64,000 bases of DNA. Source: Lysobacter antibioticus. GTDB lineage: Bacteria > Pseudomonadota > Gammaproteobacteria > Xanthomonadales > Xanthomonadaceae. The stretch is taken from positions 2,499,492-2,563,491 of the forward strand of contig NZ_CP013141.1 in assembly GCF_001442535.1 (NCBI RefSeq), written 5' to 3'. The notes below the pieces were generated by a model. That model worked only from the letters and a program-made list of their open reading frames with translations, was not told the origin of the DNA and ran no database searches. Below, piece by piece: positions 1-9,222 of this stretch. Every line of letters begins with the position of its first letter. Position 1 is the stretch's first letter. The translations under genes and the position numbers were made by a program.

Positions 1-111
1 CATCTTCGCGAAATTCGGCGCCTCCGGCATGATGTAGTAAGTGAAGTCGTTGGCGTCGTCGCCATAGACCACATGTCCGAGAATCGTATCTACGTTGTCG
101 ATCTTAAGCAT
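1..111 (-). CDS. Unrecognised protein, C-terminus cut by window edge
   Basis: Only the first 37 codons are inside the window. The start is the ATG at 111, preceded by a GGAG ribosome-binding sequence about seven bases upstream. The visible part contains the string YGDDANDFTYYIMPEAPNFA. Its aromatic pair followed by a proline and a hydrophobic/alanine tail resembles segments in the 227-residue and 811-residue proteins upstream on the same strand, so it probably belongs to the same cluster. A 458-base gap separates it from the 227-residue gene, so it may have its own promoter. No signal peptide is visible and no family is recognised. Confidence 0.6.
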   Translation of the reverse strand, partial: MLKIDNVDTILGHVVYGDDANDFTYYIMPEAPNFAKM

Positions 112-569
112 GGACCTGCTCCTTATCCGATGTCTGAAATGCGCGCGTTCCTGTTGCGCGCCTGCCTGTTCCGTGACTGTCCTGCGTGCCATTCCCGTGC
201 GATGTAACGACCGCGCTTCGCGACGCAACGTAGTTCGGTACGAATGATTCAAACGCCGACGACGCTTCGCACCGGACAACGGTCACACTTTCTTTTCAGC
301 CGTTTTCAGCGGCTTTTCGAGCGCGCACGCACCCCCATCGATGCGCGCCAGCGGACGCGAATCGGTGTATCGAAGGCGAAGTGCATCGACGCGATTCGAT
401 ATCGCGCGCGGCTCTCGTCGTTTCCCGTGCGGCACGGCCGCCGACGCAAATGCGCGTCATCGACGGATCCGAATGGCGGCCGCGAACGGCGTTTCTTCAG
501 CGCGCTCGCGGCCGCAAGACGATCCAAACCGGGCCGGCCGCCGCGTAATACGGCGACCGACCCGCAACC
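112..569. other. Intergenic stretch, no gene seen
   Basis: These 458 bases lie between two minus-strand genes. The open frames here are arginine-rich and have no convincing ribosome-binding site, so I read them as chance frames in GC-rich DNA. The stretch should hold the 3' end of one transcript and the promoter of the gene running off the left edge, but I see no clear -35/-10 pair or terminator. Confidence 0.5.
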
Positions 570-1253
570 CTAGCTGCGCGGCAGACCCCAATCGGCGGCG
601 TCGGCCGTGTACTGCTGCGTTTCTACCGCGGTGCCCGCGTCGTCGGTCTCGACCTGGCTTTGCCGGTAGCGACCGGCGCTCATCGCCTCCTCGTCGTCGT
701 TCGAGCGCAACGACACATCGACCCGGACCGATTCGGTCTGGTAGGTCGAAGCGCTGCGCCGCATCGGCGCAGCATCGGTAACGGCGTAACGCACCGCCAT
801 CCAACCGTGCTCGCCTAGCAGTGCCTTGCGCACCTTCGCCGCCTGCTCGCCATCGAGCATGACGTTGAACGCGGCGTGGTACGGCGGCACGCCCGACGAC
901 TTGCTGTCGGCCAAAGACACGTACGCCCCTTTGCCGTCGCCGAGCATCAGGCTGGCCCCGTCGACCGTCACCGGCGCTTGTCGCAGCGTCACCCGCTCCA
1001 ACGGCAGTTGCGCGCGCGCGGCCAGTTCGATGCGGATCGCATCCAGGGTCGCCGCCGACACGCCCCAGGCGCTGGTCAAAGCCAACATGACCACGCTGCC
1101 CACGCTTACCAGGGCGAATTGCGGGCGACCGTCGGCACCGCTGGCCAATCCGGGCGAGCGGGCCCGGTAATGCCAGGTCGCCGCTTCGTCGGCCGGCGCC
1201 ACCCACACGCCGAGGATGTCTTCGTAACCGTTCTTGGTATCGCCGGCACTCAT
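570..1253 (-). CDS. Unrecognised protein with one central hydrophobic segment (227 aa)
   Basis: The ATG at 1253 overlaps the stop of the upstream 614-residue gene as ATGA, which indicates translational coupling. Residues 10-45 contain W-V-A-P-A-D-E, W-H-Y-R-A-R-S-P and a G-A-D-G-R-P-Q-F motif. A single hydrophobic stretch, about residues 47-67, could be a transmembrane segment or a non-cleaved signal anchor. After it comes a soluble domain of about 150 residues. The C-terminus is rich in acidic and threonine residues. It is the third gene of a tight minus-strand operon with the 811- and 614-residue genes. A longer frame running upstream through the 614-residue gene is a shadow. The family is unknown to me. 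Confidence 0.7.
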   Translation of the reverse strand: MSAGDTKNGYEDILGVWVAPADEAATWHYRARSPGLASGADGRPQFALVSVGSVVMLALTSAWGVSAATLDAIRIELAARAQLPLERVTLRQAPVTVDGASLMLGDGKGAYVSLADSKSSGVPPYHAAFNVMLDGEQAAKVRKALLGEHGWMAVRYAVTDAAPMRRSASTYQTESVRVDVSLRSNDDEEAMSAGRYRQSQVETDDAGTAVETQQYTADAADWGLPRS

Positions 1254-3094
1254 GTGCGTTCTCCGATCGTCGTCCTTGGGGCGTCGCTGCTGTGCAACTG
1301 CAGCGGCGTGTCGGGTTGCAGCACCTCGGACCAGGGCGACTGCGCCGACCAGCGCCAGCGATAGCCGGAGCGGAACGGCGACAGCGACAGCCAGGTCCAT
1401 TGCGCCTGTGGCGCGCTGCGGGTGAATCTCACTTGCCTGCGTCGCGCGGGCTCGTCGGTGGCGTCTTCCGGGGCGATCTCGATCACCCGCTGCGGCGCGT
1501 CGTCGTCGAATTCGCAATGCAGGGCCAGCTCGCGCGAACCGCTGCCTTCGAAGCTGAAAGCGTCCAGACGCAAGGCCTCGGCGTCGACCGGCGCCATCGC
1601 CCGCCGGGTGCCGTCGCTGCGCGCACGCGCGCTGGCGCGGATGGTCGCCTGCTCGACGTCGGCCGGAATGGCGAAGGCGAAGCTCGCCGAGCCGCGGTCC
1701 AGGTTCGCGCGCGCCGACCACGGCTTGCCTTTGCGCAGGCCTTTGCACTCGACTTCGATGTCGGCCTGTTCGACGAACACGGGCTCGGCCTCGACCGGCA
1801 CGAAACGCAGGCCGAAGTCGTCCGGCGCGACCAACAGATGCTCGCGGCTCGAAGTGCGCAGCGGGCCCTTGATGGTTTCGGCGCGACCGTCCGACAGCAG
1901 CAGCGCCGTGGCCTGCCAGGCGTAGTTGAGCTCTTCCTTCGGCGACAGACGCAGGTCCAGGGTGGTCGGACGATCCGCGGCGGCCAGTCGCGCCGAGGCC
2001 TTGATCGTGAACATGCGCGCCGGCGGCTTGGCCGGCACCTGCACGTCGACCTGCGCCTGGACGATGCCGATGCGCCGCTCCGGCAGGTTCGGCCGCACCG
2101 TGATCGCGCGCCAGCCGCTGCTCAGGCTGCGCACGTCGTGACGGCGCACCACCGCGTCGTGCAGGCTCGCCGCCGGCAGAGTGCGCAGCGGGCCGAGCGG
2201 GTCGGCTTCGACCGCGAACAAGCGCGGCGCCAGCACCGGCTCGGACAGGTTCCAATGCACCGAGCCGGTCGCCATCGCCGCCGCGTCGAAGGCGACGCGC
2301 ACACCGGTGGCGGCGTCGGCCGGCGACGGCAGCAGGTTGGCGTAGCGCACGACGAGGCGATCGATCAGCGCATCGGCGAGCGGCTCCTTGAGCAGATCGC
2401 CGGAATTCGCCGCCAGCCCGAGGCCCATGCTCTGCGGCGCCTCGATCAAGCGCTGCCGCAGCAGCGCCAGGTCCAATGTAGTCGTACCGCCGCCGAGGGT
2501 CCTGACCGCCGCCAACAACGCGGCCGGATCGAAGTTCATCGTCAACGGCAGGCGATCGGCGACGCCGCGCACGCGCAGCCAGGCCTGGCCGTTGACCGCG
2601 AGCAGGCCGCGCTGCAGGGCGGCGACGAACAGATCGGTGGCGGCGCTGTCCAGTCGCACCGCCAACCCCGTCGAGCCCAAGCTCGCGCTGTCGAGCGGCA
2701 ACAGCTCGCCGAGCGACGACGGCAGATCCAACGCCTCCACCGCACTCAGGCGCAACCAGCCGCCTTCGTTCGGCAGCGCCGACAAGACGGCGTTCTGCCC
2801 GGCATCGAAGGCGGCGCGACGCGCCTCGTCGAGGCCGAACTCGGCGGCGAAGGCGATCGACAGGATCGAAAAGCGCTCCAGCCCGGCATTGCCGCGATCC
2901 TGCTGGAAGATGTCGAGTCGCATCGGTGGCTCGCCGCCGATGCCTGGCGTGGTCGGCGGCACCGCACCGGCGCCGTGCGCCGAGAGCAGCACCGGCGGCA
3001 ATTGGAATGCGCCGGGACGCTCGTAGGCGGCGAATGCGATGCGTTCGCCGACTTGCATCGGCATGCGCCAATCGGGGCGGCCAGAGAACGACAT
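1250..3094 (-). CDS. Unrecognised large cytoplasmic-looking protein (614 aa)
   Basis: The start at 3094 is three bases after the stop of the 811-residue gene, and the stop overlaps the next start, so the three genes form one operon. There is no signal peptide and no clear transmembrane helix. The sequence alternates short beta-like stretches and is rich in leucine, alanine and arginine. The second half (about residue 320 onward) has regular hydrophobic/charged alternation that could form beta-sandwich repeats. I see no catalytic motif. It may be a structural or scaffold component acting with its neighbours, but this is inference from the operon alone. Confidence 0.7.
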   Translation of the reverse strand: MSFSGRPDWRMPMQVGERIAFAAYERPGAFQLPPVLLSAHGAGAVPPTTPGIGGEPPMRLDIFQQDRGNAGLERFSILSIAFAAEFGLDEARRAAFDAGQNAVLSALPNEGGWLRLSAVEALDLPSSLGELLPLDSASLGSTGLAVRLDSAATDLFVAALQRGLLAVNGQAWLRVRGVADRLPLTMNFDPAALLAAVRTLGGGTTTLDLALLRQRLIEAPQSMGLGLAANSGDLLKEPLADALIDRLVVRYANLLPSPADAATGVRVAFDAAAMATGSVHWNLSEPVLAPRLFAVEADPLGPLRTLPAASLHDAVVRRHDVRSLSSGWRAITVRPNLPERRIGIVQAQVDVQVPAKPPARMFTIKASARLAAADRPTTLDLRLSPKEELNYAWQATALLLSDGRAETIKGPLRTSSREHLLVAPDDFGLRFVPVEAEPVFVEQADIEVECKGLRKGKPWSARANLDRGSASFAFAIPADVEQATIRASARARSDGTRRAMAPVDAEALRLDAFSFEGSGSRELALHCEFDDDAPQRVIEIAPEDATDEPARRRQVRFTRSAPQAQWTWLSLSPFRSGYRWRWSAQSPWSEVLQPDTPLQLHSSDAPRTTIGERT

Positions 3095-3097
3095 CGC

Positions 3098-5533
3098 TCA
3101 GGCCCCCGCGATCAGCACGGCGGGTTCGTCGGTGCGGCACCAGGGCGTGCTCGGCAGGCTCTGGCCCGACTTGTACATCACCGTCTGCCGGTATTCATAG
3201 AAACCTTCGCTGTCGCGGCGCAACAGGATGTCCATCAACGGCACCGGCACGTCGACGTCGACGGCGAGGTTGGCGGCGTCGAGCACGGCGCGCTTGTTGC
3301 CGCGGAACTCGACGATGATGCTGGCGATCTCGCCCGCGGGCTGGCCGGCGTTGAGCAAGACCTCGGGCGTGGTCATCAATCGCACCGGACGCACCGTTTC
3401 CTGGTCGATGGTCTCGTCCAGGGTGTATTTCATGATCGCCTCGCCGTCGGGAATGCTGCGCACCGAGGCGGTGTTGAAGATCGCATCGGCCGGCGCGGTG
3501 CCGCTGAGGGCGGCGGTCGGCTGGACCACGAAATCGACGCCCTGCTCGGGCGCGATCTCGACCGGCTGGCTCAAGTCCAGGCCTTCGATGCGGCCTTCGA
3601 CCAGGCCTTCGCCGCGCGTGATCCAGGTCGGCAGGCGGGCGATGCGCAGCTTGCTCTCGGTGGCGTTGAGCAAGCGCACCGCCACCGCGCCGGTGTTCGG
3701 GTCGGGGGTTTCGATCGACTGGAACAGCTCGCCTTCCATGTCGGCGAAGTTGAGCTTGACCGGCACCATCACGTTCTCGTTGATGCCGGTCGACACCACC
3801 ACGCTGCCTTGCAACAGGTTGGAGTTCGACAGCGACATCAGCACCGCGAACACTTCCTGGAAGTCGTCGAACTCGAAACGCTCGTTGACGGTGAAGCCGT
3901 TGTCCCAGTCGATCGCCGCCGGCACCGTCTCGAAGCGGATCGCGCCGTCGCGCATCAGCGCCAACTGCAGGGTCGAGCTGGCGCGCAGCAGGCGCAGGTC
4001 GAACTCGCGCTGCGGGTTGTCGGCGCTGGCCGGTACCTTGCTCGCCAGTTCGCGGCGCGCGGCGAGCAGGCGCTCGCCGTCGGTCACCGGGCGTACTTCG
4101 CAGGTCAGGTCGACCTTGGCGTCGTCGGCGTCCGCGCCCTGGTCGATGCGGAACGCCAGCGACGGCGCATGCGGCGCTTCGCTGCGGCGGGCGAGCTTGA
4201 AGGCGTCGGGCAGGTAATAGATGCGCGCCGGGTCGCTCATGTCCTGGAAATAGGCATGGCTGCGGCCGCCGCCGGCCGGATAGCGCAGGGAATGCACCAC
4301 CCAACGCGGCGCCGCCGGGCCGGGCTGGGCGCCGGACGGATACAGATAGGGATGCAGCAGCGGCTCGAAGAACAACGGGATCGCCCAGTCCTGCGACTGG
4401 TTGGAAACCTCGTAGCGCGGCTCCGGCGCCGGCTCGGGTTGCGGCTCGGGTTGCGGTAGCGGCTCCGGCTCGGGCTGGACGATGATCGGCTCGCCGTCGA
4501 AACCGCGGCGCTTGATGTGCATGCGCATGCCCGGCATCGCCGCGCCGCGCGCCATCATCGCCGGCCGCATCATGGCCGGCTTGACCGTCGTCGCCGGCGT
4601 CGCGCTCGGCGCTACCCGCAGACTCGCCGTCGAAGCACGCGACAAGGCCGCCGCCGACACGCTCGCCTGCGGCGCCCGCGACAGCAGCATCTGGCCCTTG
4701 ATCATCATCAACTGGCGCTTGGGCGCATCCGGCGCCGGGCTGGCCGGCAACGGCACCGCCACGGTGTAGCCGCGCGAGACCAGCAGGCGCGCCTGCGACT
4801 CGCTCGACATGAAGGCGCGCAACAACGCATCGCGTTCGGCCAGGCTCAGGCGCAGCATCGCCACACAGCCGCCGCGCGGGTCCTCGACCAGCTCGCCGAC
4901 CGGGAGGCGTTGCTCGATCGCGGTGCCGGCGGCGCGGTAGCTGATCACCGCGCTGCGCGCGACCGGCAGCATCTGCGCACTGCGCGCGGCATCGCCGATC
5001 TCGGCGGCCGGATAGGTTTCCATCGCCACGCTGACCGCCCACAGGCCGTCCTGGGCCTGCGCCACCTTGATCTCGTAGCGGCCGCCTTCGTTGCGCACGC
5101 GGTAGCGCGGCAGCCAATAGCGCTGCTGCGGGTTATGCGGGTCCTCGAACAGGCAGCGGTCGTCGGGCGTTGCGCTCGGGCTGATCGGATGCGGCGACTG
5201 CGAACGCACGAAACCGGCATCGGCCTTGATCGGAAACAGGCCCGGACGCAAATCGTTCAAGCGCGGTCGCACCGTCCGGCCTTCGAGCTGGGCGATGATC
5301 GCCGGCTGCGCGCGCAGCATCGCCGGGTTGATCCGCATCGCCGGCATCACCGCGGGACGCGCGACGACCTCCGCAACCGCTGCGGGCGCGACCACCGCGG
5401 GCGCGGCGACGGGCGCGGCCACCGGCGCCGCGACGGGCATGGCGATCTTGATGGGCTTGGCGGGGGCGACCGCGACGGCCGGACGCACGCCGGCGACGAT
5501 CTGGTTGAGATTGAGCAGACGGCCCGGGGGCAT
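3098..5533 (-). CDS. Unrecognised large protein with Ala/Pro-rich N-terminus and YYLP-type motifs (811 aa)
   Basis: First gene of the left-edge operon. The start at 5533 has a strong ribosome-binding site (AAGGAG, seven bases upstream). Residues 20-60 are a low-complexity alanine/proline/valine run, and a second low-complexity run of alternating Pro/Glu/Gln lies around residues 355-375. Between and after these runs are two similar blocks, DPHNPQQRYWLPRYRV near residue 130 and DMSDPARIYYLPDAFKLARR near residue 435. This suggests an internally duplicated module. No signal peptide is obvious. The C-terminal half looks beta-rich. The low-complexity linkers suggest a multidomain structural or surface protein. 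The family is not recognised and the function is unknown. Confidence 0.7.
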   Translation of the reverse strand: MPPGRLLNLNQIVAGVRPAVAVAPAKPIKIAMPVAAPVAAPVAAPAVVAPAAVAEVVARPAVMPAMRINPAMLRAQPAIIAQLEGRTVRPRLNDLRPGLFPIKADAGFVRSQSPHPISPSATPDDRCLFEDPHNPQQRYWLPRYRVRNEGGRYEIKVAQAQDGLWAVSVAMETYPAAEIGDAARSAQMLPVARSAVISYRAAGTAIEQRLPVGELVEDPRGGCVAMLRLSLAERDALLRAFMSSESQARLLVSRGYTVAVPLPASPAPDAPKRQLMMIKGQMLLSRAPQASVSAAALSRASTASLRVAPSATPATTVKPAMMRPAMMARGAAMPGMRMHIKRRGFDGEPIIVQPEPEPLPQPEPQPEPAPEPRYEVSNQSQDWAIPLFFEPLLHPYLYPSGAQPGPAAPRWVVHSLRYPAGGGRSHAYFQDMSDPARIYYLPDAFKLARRSEAPHAPSLAFRIDQGADADDAKVDLTCEVRPVTDGERLLAARRELASKVPASADNPQREFDLRLLRASSTLQLALMRDGAIRFETVPAAIDWDNGFTVNERFEFDDFQEVFAVLMSLSNSNLLQGSVVVSTGINENVMVPVKLNFADMEGELFQSIETPDPNTGAVAVRLLNATESKLRIARLPTWITRGEGLVEGRIEGLDLSQPVEIAPEQGVDFVVQPTAALSGTAPADAIFNTASVRSIPDGEAIMKYTLDETIDQETVRPVRLMTTPEVLLNAGQPAGEIASIIVEFRGNKRAVLDAANLAVDVDVPVPLMDILLRRDSEGFYEYRQTVMYKSGQSLPSTPWCRTDEPAVLIAGA

Positions 5534-5774
5534 GCGGTTCTCCTTGAAGTCAGCGTCGGAACGCTGTCCGGCGAGGCGGTCCGGCCTCGTCGGGTCCTGG
5601 GTATCGTTCGAGTGCGCCCATGGCGCCCATCACCTGCAATACAACGCGGCGCCCGCGCGGCGCAGGACGTTGCATGGATGAAACGGATTCGGCGCGCCGC
5701 GCATTCAGCACCTGCGACGCACCTGGCGACGCGAAGCCGATGGGCGATCGGCGCAGCGATACGGATGCAGGCGC

Positions 5775-5806
5775 AAAAAAACGGGAACGCCAGGCGTTCC
5801 CGTTTT
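5775..5806 (-). terminator. Rho-independent terminator of the protease gene
   Basis: A GC-rich hairpin with arms ACGGGAACG and CGTTCCCGT and a five-base loop is followed, on the minus strand, by a run of seven T. It sits about 70 bases beyond the protease stop codon at 5878. The A/T tracts on both sides would let it work weakly in the other direction too. Confidence 0.85.
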
Positions 5807-5877
5807 CTGTCGCGACTTGCGACGACTTGCGACGATGCCGCCGCGCGCGTCATGCGGCGGCGGACTACGAATACCGC

Positions 5878-7068
5878 TTACAGCGTGACCAGGCTGAGCC
5901 CGTACTGCTCGAGAATCGGATTCACCGGCTGGAACCAGGTCGCCGCCATGAACTGGCCGCAATTGTGCTCCGCGCCGGGAAGGATGTTGGCTGCGGAGGT
6001 CACGCCCTGCGCGTGTTCGTACACATCGATCCAACCGCCGCCGGAGTCGCCGAAACCGGCGCAGGCATTGGTCTGGGTCAGGCCATAGACCATGCCGCCG
6101 CCCGCGACGTTCACGCTGACGTTCTTGGCGATGACGTAGCCGCACTGATAACCGGTCTTCCAACCCGAGCGGCAGACGATCGCGCTGTAGTGGGCCTCGT
6201 TACTGCCGCGCACGTAGAAATACGCGCCAGCGTAGTTGCTTACCCACGGCAACACGTCGTGCTGAGCGCCAAGGGCCACCCAGGCCCGGTCGGCCACCGG
6301 ATACTCCGACGCCGCGATGTAACCGGCAGGCGCGCCATCGAGCCAGATCGATTCGCCGACCGTGCCGCAATGGCCAGCGGTGACGAAGCCCTTGGTCGCG
6401 CCTTGTCGCACCGAAAAACCGACCGAACAGGAAGGCGCGCCGTTCTTCTGGTAGGCGCGGCCGGTGTAGACCGCCGCAGTCGCTTGCGGCGCGCCTTCCA
6501 TGGCCGTGAAACGCAGCAGACCGCTGGCGGCGCCGCTGGCTGCGGCGAAATCGATCGCACGCTCCATCCGCTCCGGCGCCACGCTGATCAGCACCGAGTT
6601 ACTGGCCGGATCGACATGCCAGGCATGCACGCCGTCGAGCGGCCGGCTGATGCCGGACACCCGCGCCCGCGCACTGCGATCCAGCCGCGCTTTCGCCGCT
6701 TCCAGCTCGACCAGGCTGTAACGCACCTTGCGCAGTTGCACGCCCTCAAGCGCGAGCTGGGCGCGCGGATCGGACGAGGCGACGATCAAGCGCACCTCAT
6801 CGTCCGCCCCTCGCTCGATCCAACTGCCTGCGTAACGCGCGCCCAGGCGCTGCTGCGCAAGCGCCGCCTTCGCCGGCGCATCGCCTTGAAGTTGCAGCCA
6901 GCGGGTGGCCTGCGTCGCGGACAGCCCCAGATCGCGCTGAGCGGCGCTCAGCATCGCCGGATTGACCTTCATCTCCGATGCTCCGGCAGCGAACGCGACG
7001 CCGCAGAGCAAGGTCGAAACAACAACGCTGGCACCGGTCCGGTCCAGCCAGTCTCGAACGATCGACAT
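5878..7068 (-). CDS. Secreted alpha-lytic-type serine protease preproprotein (S1E)
   Basis: A preproenzyme of 396 residues: a signal peptide of about 29 residues, a propeptide of about 170 residues of the alpha-lytic protease pro-domain type (needed for folding in this family), then a chymotrypsin-fold catalytic domain. The triad is visible as His233 in TAGHCG, Asp260 in ADRAWVAL and Ser342 in GDSGGGW. Six cysteines in the catalytic part fit the three disulfides of the family. I chose the ATG at 7068 because AAGGAG lies six bases before it; the ATG two codons upstream would touch the Shine-Dalgarno. It stands alone with its own terminator. In Lysobacter such enzymes degrade proteins of other microbes outside the cell. 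Confidence 0.93.
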   Translation of the reverse strand: MSIVRDWLDRTGASVVVSTLLCGVAFAAGASEMKVNPAMLSAAQRDLGLSATQATRWLQLQGDAPAKAALAQQRLGARYAGSWIERGADDEVRLIVASSDPRAQLALEGVQLRKVRYSLVELEAAKARLDRSARARVSGISRPLDGVHAWHVDPASNSVLISVAPERMERAIDFAAASGAASGLLRFTAMEGAPQATAAVYTGRAYQKNGAPSCSVGFSVRQGATKGFVTAGHCGTVGESIWLDGAPAGYIAASEYPVADRAWVALGAQHDVLPWVSNYAGAYFYVRGSNEAHYSAIVCRSGWKTGYQCGYVIAKNVSVNVAGGGMVYGLTQTNACAGFGDSGGGWIDVYEHAQGVTSAANILPGAEHNCGQFMAATWFQPVNPILEQYGLSLVTL

Positions 7069-7783
7069 ACCCATCTCCTTTGGTTTGAAACATCCAGCCG
7101 CGCGCTCTGGCGCGGTCGCGGTCCGTCGCGAATGTCGTCGGATGAGTACATTCGACGGACGCGTCCAGCTAACCCCATCCGCGCGAACGATGCAGTTGCG
7201 CAGGTCACAGCGGCATTCGCCACCGCATCACAAACCCAGCGAACGCCGCTGCGCTGCAGCGTTGCAGACGCAGGTCCCGCATCGCGCTGCGCGCGCTCAT
7301 CCGAAGCCTGTGCGTGGCGCAGCGATCGCGGCTGCGTTGCGACCGGCGCGGCTTCGACCGGGTCGAACGCCGCGTCGAAACCCATCGCCCTGTTCAGCTC
7401 ATCCGACAGCGGGCGGCGGCGCCAGTCGCGGCGGCTGCGACAGGCTGAGGCTTCGATAGACGACGCGTCCGGTGCCGGAGACTTCCGTCACCGCAGCCGT
7501 TCGACCGATTTTCTGCGTTCTCGTCGAACGCTCCCGGCGTCGCAAAACGTGCTGCGATGCCTTGATAACGTGACTGGCCGCGCATCAGTTCCGGCCCATC
7601 GTGTGACCTGTATCGCGATCACGAGTGGCCTTGTGTCGCAGGCGAAGGCTATCGAAACAACGCACGTGCACGGCGGCCCCACGCCGCAGGCACTCGATCG
7701 AGCGGGCCACGGCGAACACGGGGATCGACCGCGGCCTGGGCATCCAAGTCATCCATTCTCGTCATCACAGGACGGACCACAAG
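7069..7783. other. Divergent intergenic region, no gene seen
   Basis: About 700 bases separate the protease gene from the HDO-VOC fusion gene, which are transcribed away from each other. The open frames inside are arginine-rich shadows without ribosome-binding sites. The region must hold the promoters of both genes, but I could not identify a convincing -35/-10 pair or operator. Confidence 0.5.
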
Positions 7784-9094
7784 ATGAAGACTGTTTCGCC
7801 ACCGCAGCCGTGCTCCAACAAAGTCGTCGACATCGACCAGTTCTGGAAACTCGCCGACGATCTGCAGAATACGACCGTCGAACAAGCTAAGGACATGTTC
7901 TCCTTCGTCGAAACCGCCAGCCCGGAGCGCCTGTTCTCGTTGCTGGCGCAGTACCGTTACTTCACCGTCTATTACATCACCGATATCGCGCTGTTGATCG
8001 CCAGACTGCGGCCCGGGCGGATGCGCAGTTTCCTTGCCGACATTCTCCTCGACGAGTTGGGCGAAGGCGACCACACCCAAGCGCATCCAGAGTTGTACGA
8101 CGACTTCCTGAGCAGCCTCGGGATCGCCCACCCGCCGCTGGACAGCATGGCGCTGGCCGGCAACATCGCATTGTTGGACAAGGCCCGTTCCAACCTGATG
8201 GACCCCGCCTACAGCACGGCCTACGGCATCGGCTTGCGCGGCATGGGCGGCGAGTGCGTATGCCAGATCTATCTCGCCCGCCTATACCAGCATTTGCTGC
8301 GCAATCCCTACATCCAACAGCGCAAGGACACGATCGCCTGGAAGTTCTGGGAGCTGCACGTCGGCGAACACGACATCGCCCATCGCGAGAGCCTGCGCAA
8401 GCTCATCAGCGAGGAGATCGCGTCCATGGACAGCGGCAGCGTCGAGGCGCTGCAGGACGGTTTCTGCGACAGCATGACCGCCTGGACCTCGTTCTGGCAG
8501 AACATCCAGGACGCAGCGACGAGGCCCGGCGGCGATGACGCCGCCGAACGCGCCGCGGTCGGCGAAATCGTCTTGAAGCCGGCCGGCGACCACGGCGGCG
8601 GGGCCATCCGTCAGTTCCATCTGGCCATCGGCGTGCACGACCTGGAACAAGCCCGCCAGTTCTATTGCGATGTGCTCGGCGCGAAACAGGGCCGGTCGAC
8701 CAGGAACCTGATCGACCTCGACTTCTACGGGCATCATCTGGTCATTCACCAGACACCCGGCGGCAGCGAGGGCGCCGACGCCTCGTTCGGGTCTGCGTTC
8801 TACGGCGAGACCGTGCGGGTACCGCACTTCGGCGTGAACCTCGACTGGAAGGACTGGAGTTCGTTGGCCGACCGCATCAAGTCGCGGGGGCATGCCTTCA
8901 TCGATCCGCCGCACGTACGCATGCGCGACCTGCCCGGCGAGCACGCGACCATGTTCCTGAGCGACCCGAGCGGCAACTCGCTCGAGTTCAAGGCCTTCCG
9001 CAACCATGACGAGGTGTTCTCGGTGATCTTCTCCAACAGCACCCGCGACATCTTCGGCCTGGATGCGCTGGTGGAAAAAGCGGCCACCGCCTGA
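7784..9094 (+). CDS. Haem-oxygenase-like iron enzyme fused to a VOC dioxygenase-like domain (436 aa)
   Basis: Start at ATG 7784 (MKTVSPP); the frame stays open upstream but the protein has family similarity only from here. Residues about 20-245 resemble the iron-containing redox enzymes of the haem-oxygenase-like (HDO) superfamily: DELGEGDHTQAH at 90-101, a glutamate in GGECVCQ (157) and WELHVGEHDIAH at 189-200 supply candidate Glu/His/Asp metal ligands. Residues about 275-410 form a VOC domain (glyoxalase/extradiol dioxygenase fold) with a complete 2-His-1-Glu set: His279, His348, Glu401. So two oxygen- or metal-dependent active sites appear to lie on one chain. It converges on a class III aminotransferase, suggesting an amino-acid-derived metabolite pathway. 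Substrate unknown. Confidence 0.82.
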   Translation: MKTVSPPQPCSNKVVDIDQFWKLADDLQNTTVEQAKDMFSFVETASPERLFSLLAQYRYFTVYYITDIALLIARLRPGRMRSFLADILLDELGEGDHTQAHPELYDDFLSSLGIAHPPLDSMALAGNIALLDKARSNLMDPAYSTAYGIGLRGMGGECVCQIYLARLYQHLLRNPYIQQRKDTIAWKFWELHVGEHDIAHRESLRKLISEEIASMDSGSVEALQDGFCDSMTAWTSFWQNIQDAATRPGGDDAAERAAVGEIVLKPAGDHGGGAIRQFHLAIGVHDLEQARQFYCDVLGAKQGRSTRNLIDLDFYGHHLVIHQTPGGSEGADASFGSAFYGETVRVPHFGVNLDWKDWSSLADRIKSRGHAFIDPPHVRMRDLPGEHATMFLSDPSGNSLEFKAFRNHDEVFSVIFSNSTRDIFGLDALVEKAATA

Positions 9095-9102
9095 TGCGGC
9101 CT

Positions 9103-9135
9103 GGAAGGAAGCCCGGTATCCCCGGGTTTCCTTCC
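9103..9135. terminator. Bidirectional hairpin between convergent genes
   Basis: The arms are GGAAGGAAGCCCGG and CCGGGTTTCCTTCC: 14 pairs with one G-T wobble, and a five-base loop. It begins eight bases after the stop of the fusion gene and lies 88 bases from the stop of the opposing aminotransferase gene. There is no strong T-run. Confidence 0.65.
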
Positions 9136-9222
9136 ACTGCGGCAGGATGCTTTTGGTTCGGGCGCTGCACGAAGCGCGCAGTGACTCGGCTGGCGCTCGA
9201 TTGGCGTTCGACGGACGCCCGG

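Noticed and set aside
306..527. 73-codon minus-strand frame in the left intergenic gap
   Set aside because: No Shine-Dalgarno, strongly basic, no conserved features.
457..3140. Long open frames overlapping the 614-residue gene
   Set aside because: Shadow frames of GC-rich coding DNA: arginine- and alanine-rich, no ribosome site. Only the C-terminal 227 residues of the 570-3140 frame are a real gene.
1292..4459. Plus-strand frame of over 1000 codons opposite the left-edge operon
   Set aside because: Composition (Arg/Gln/His/Ala) is that of an antisense shadow; the minus-strand frames have plausible domains, start-stop coupling and Shine-Dalgarno sites.
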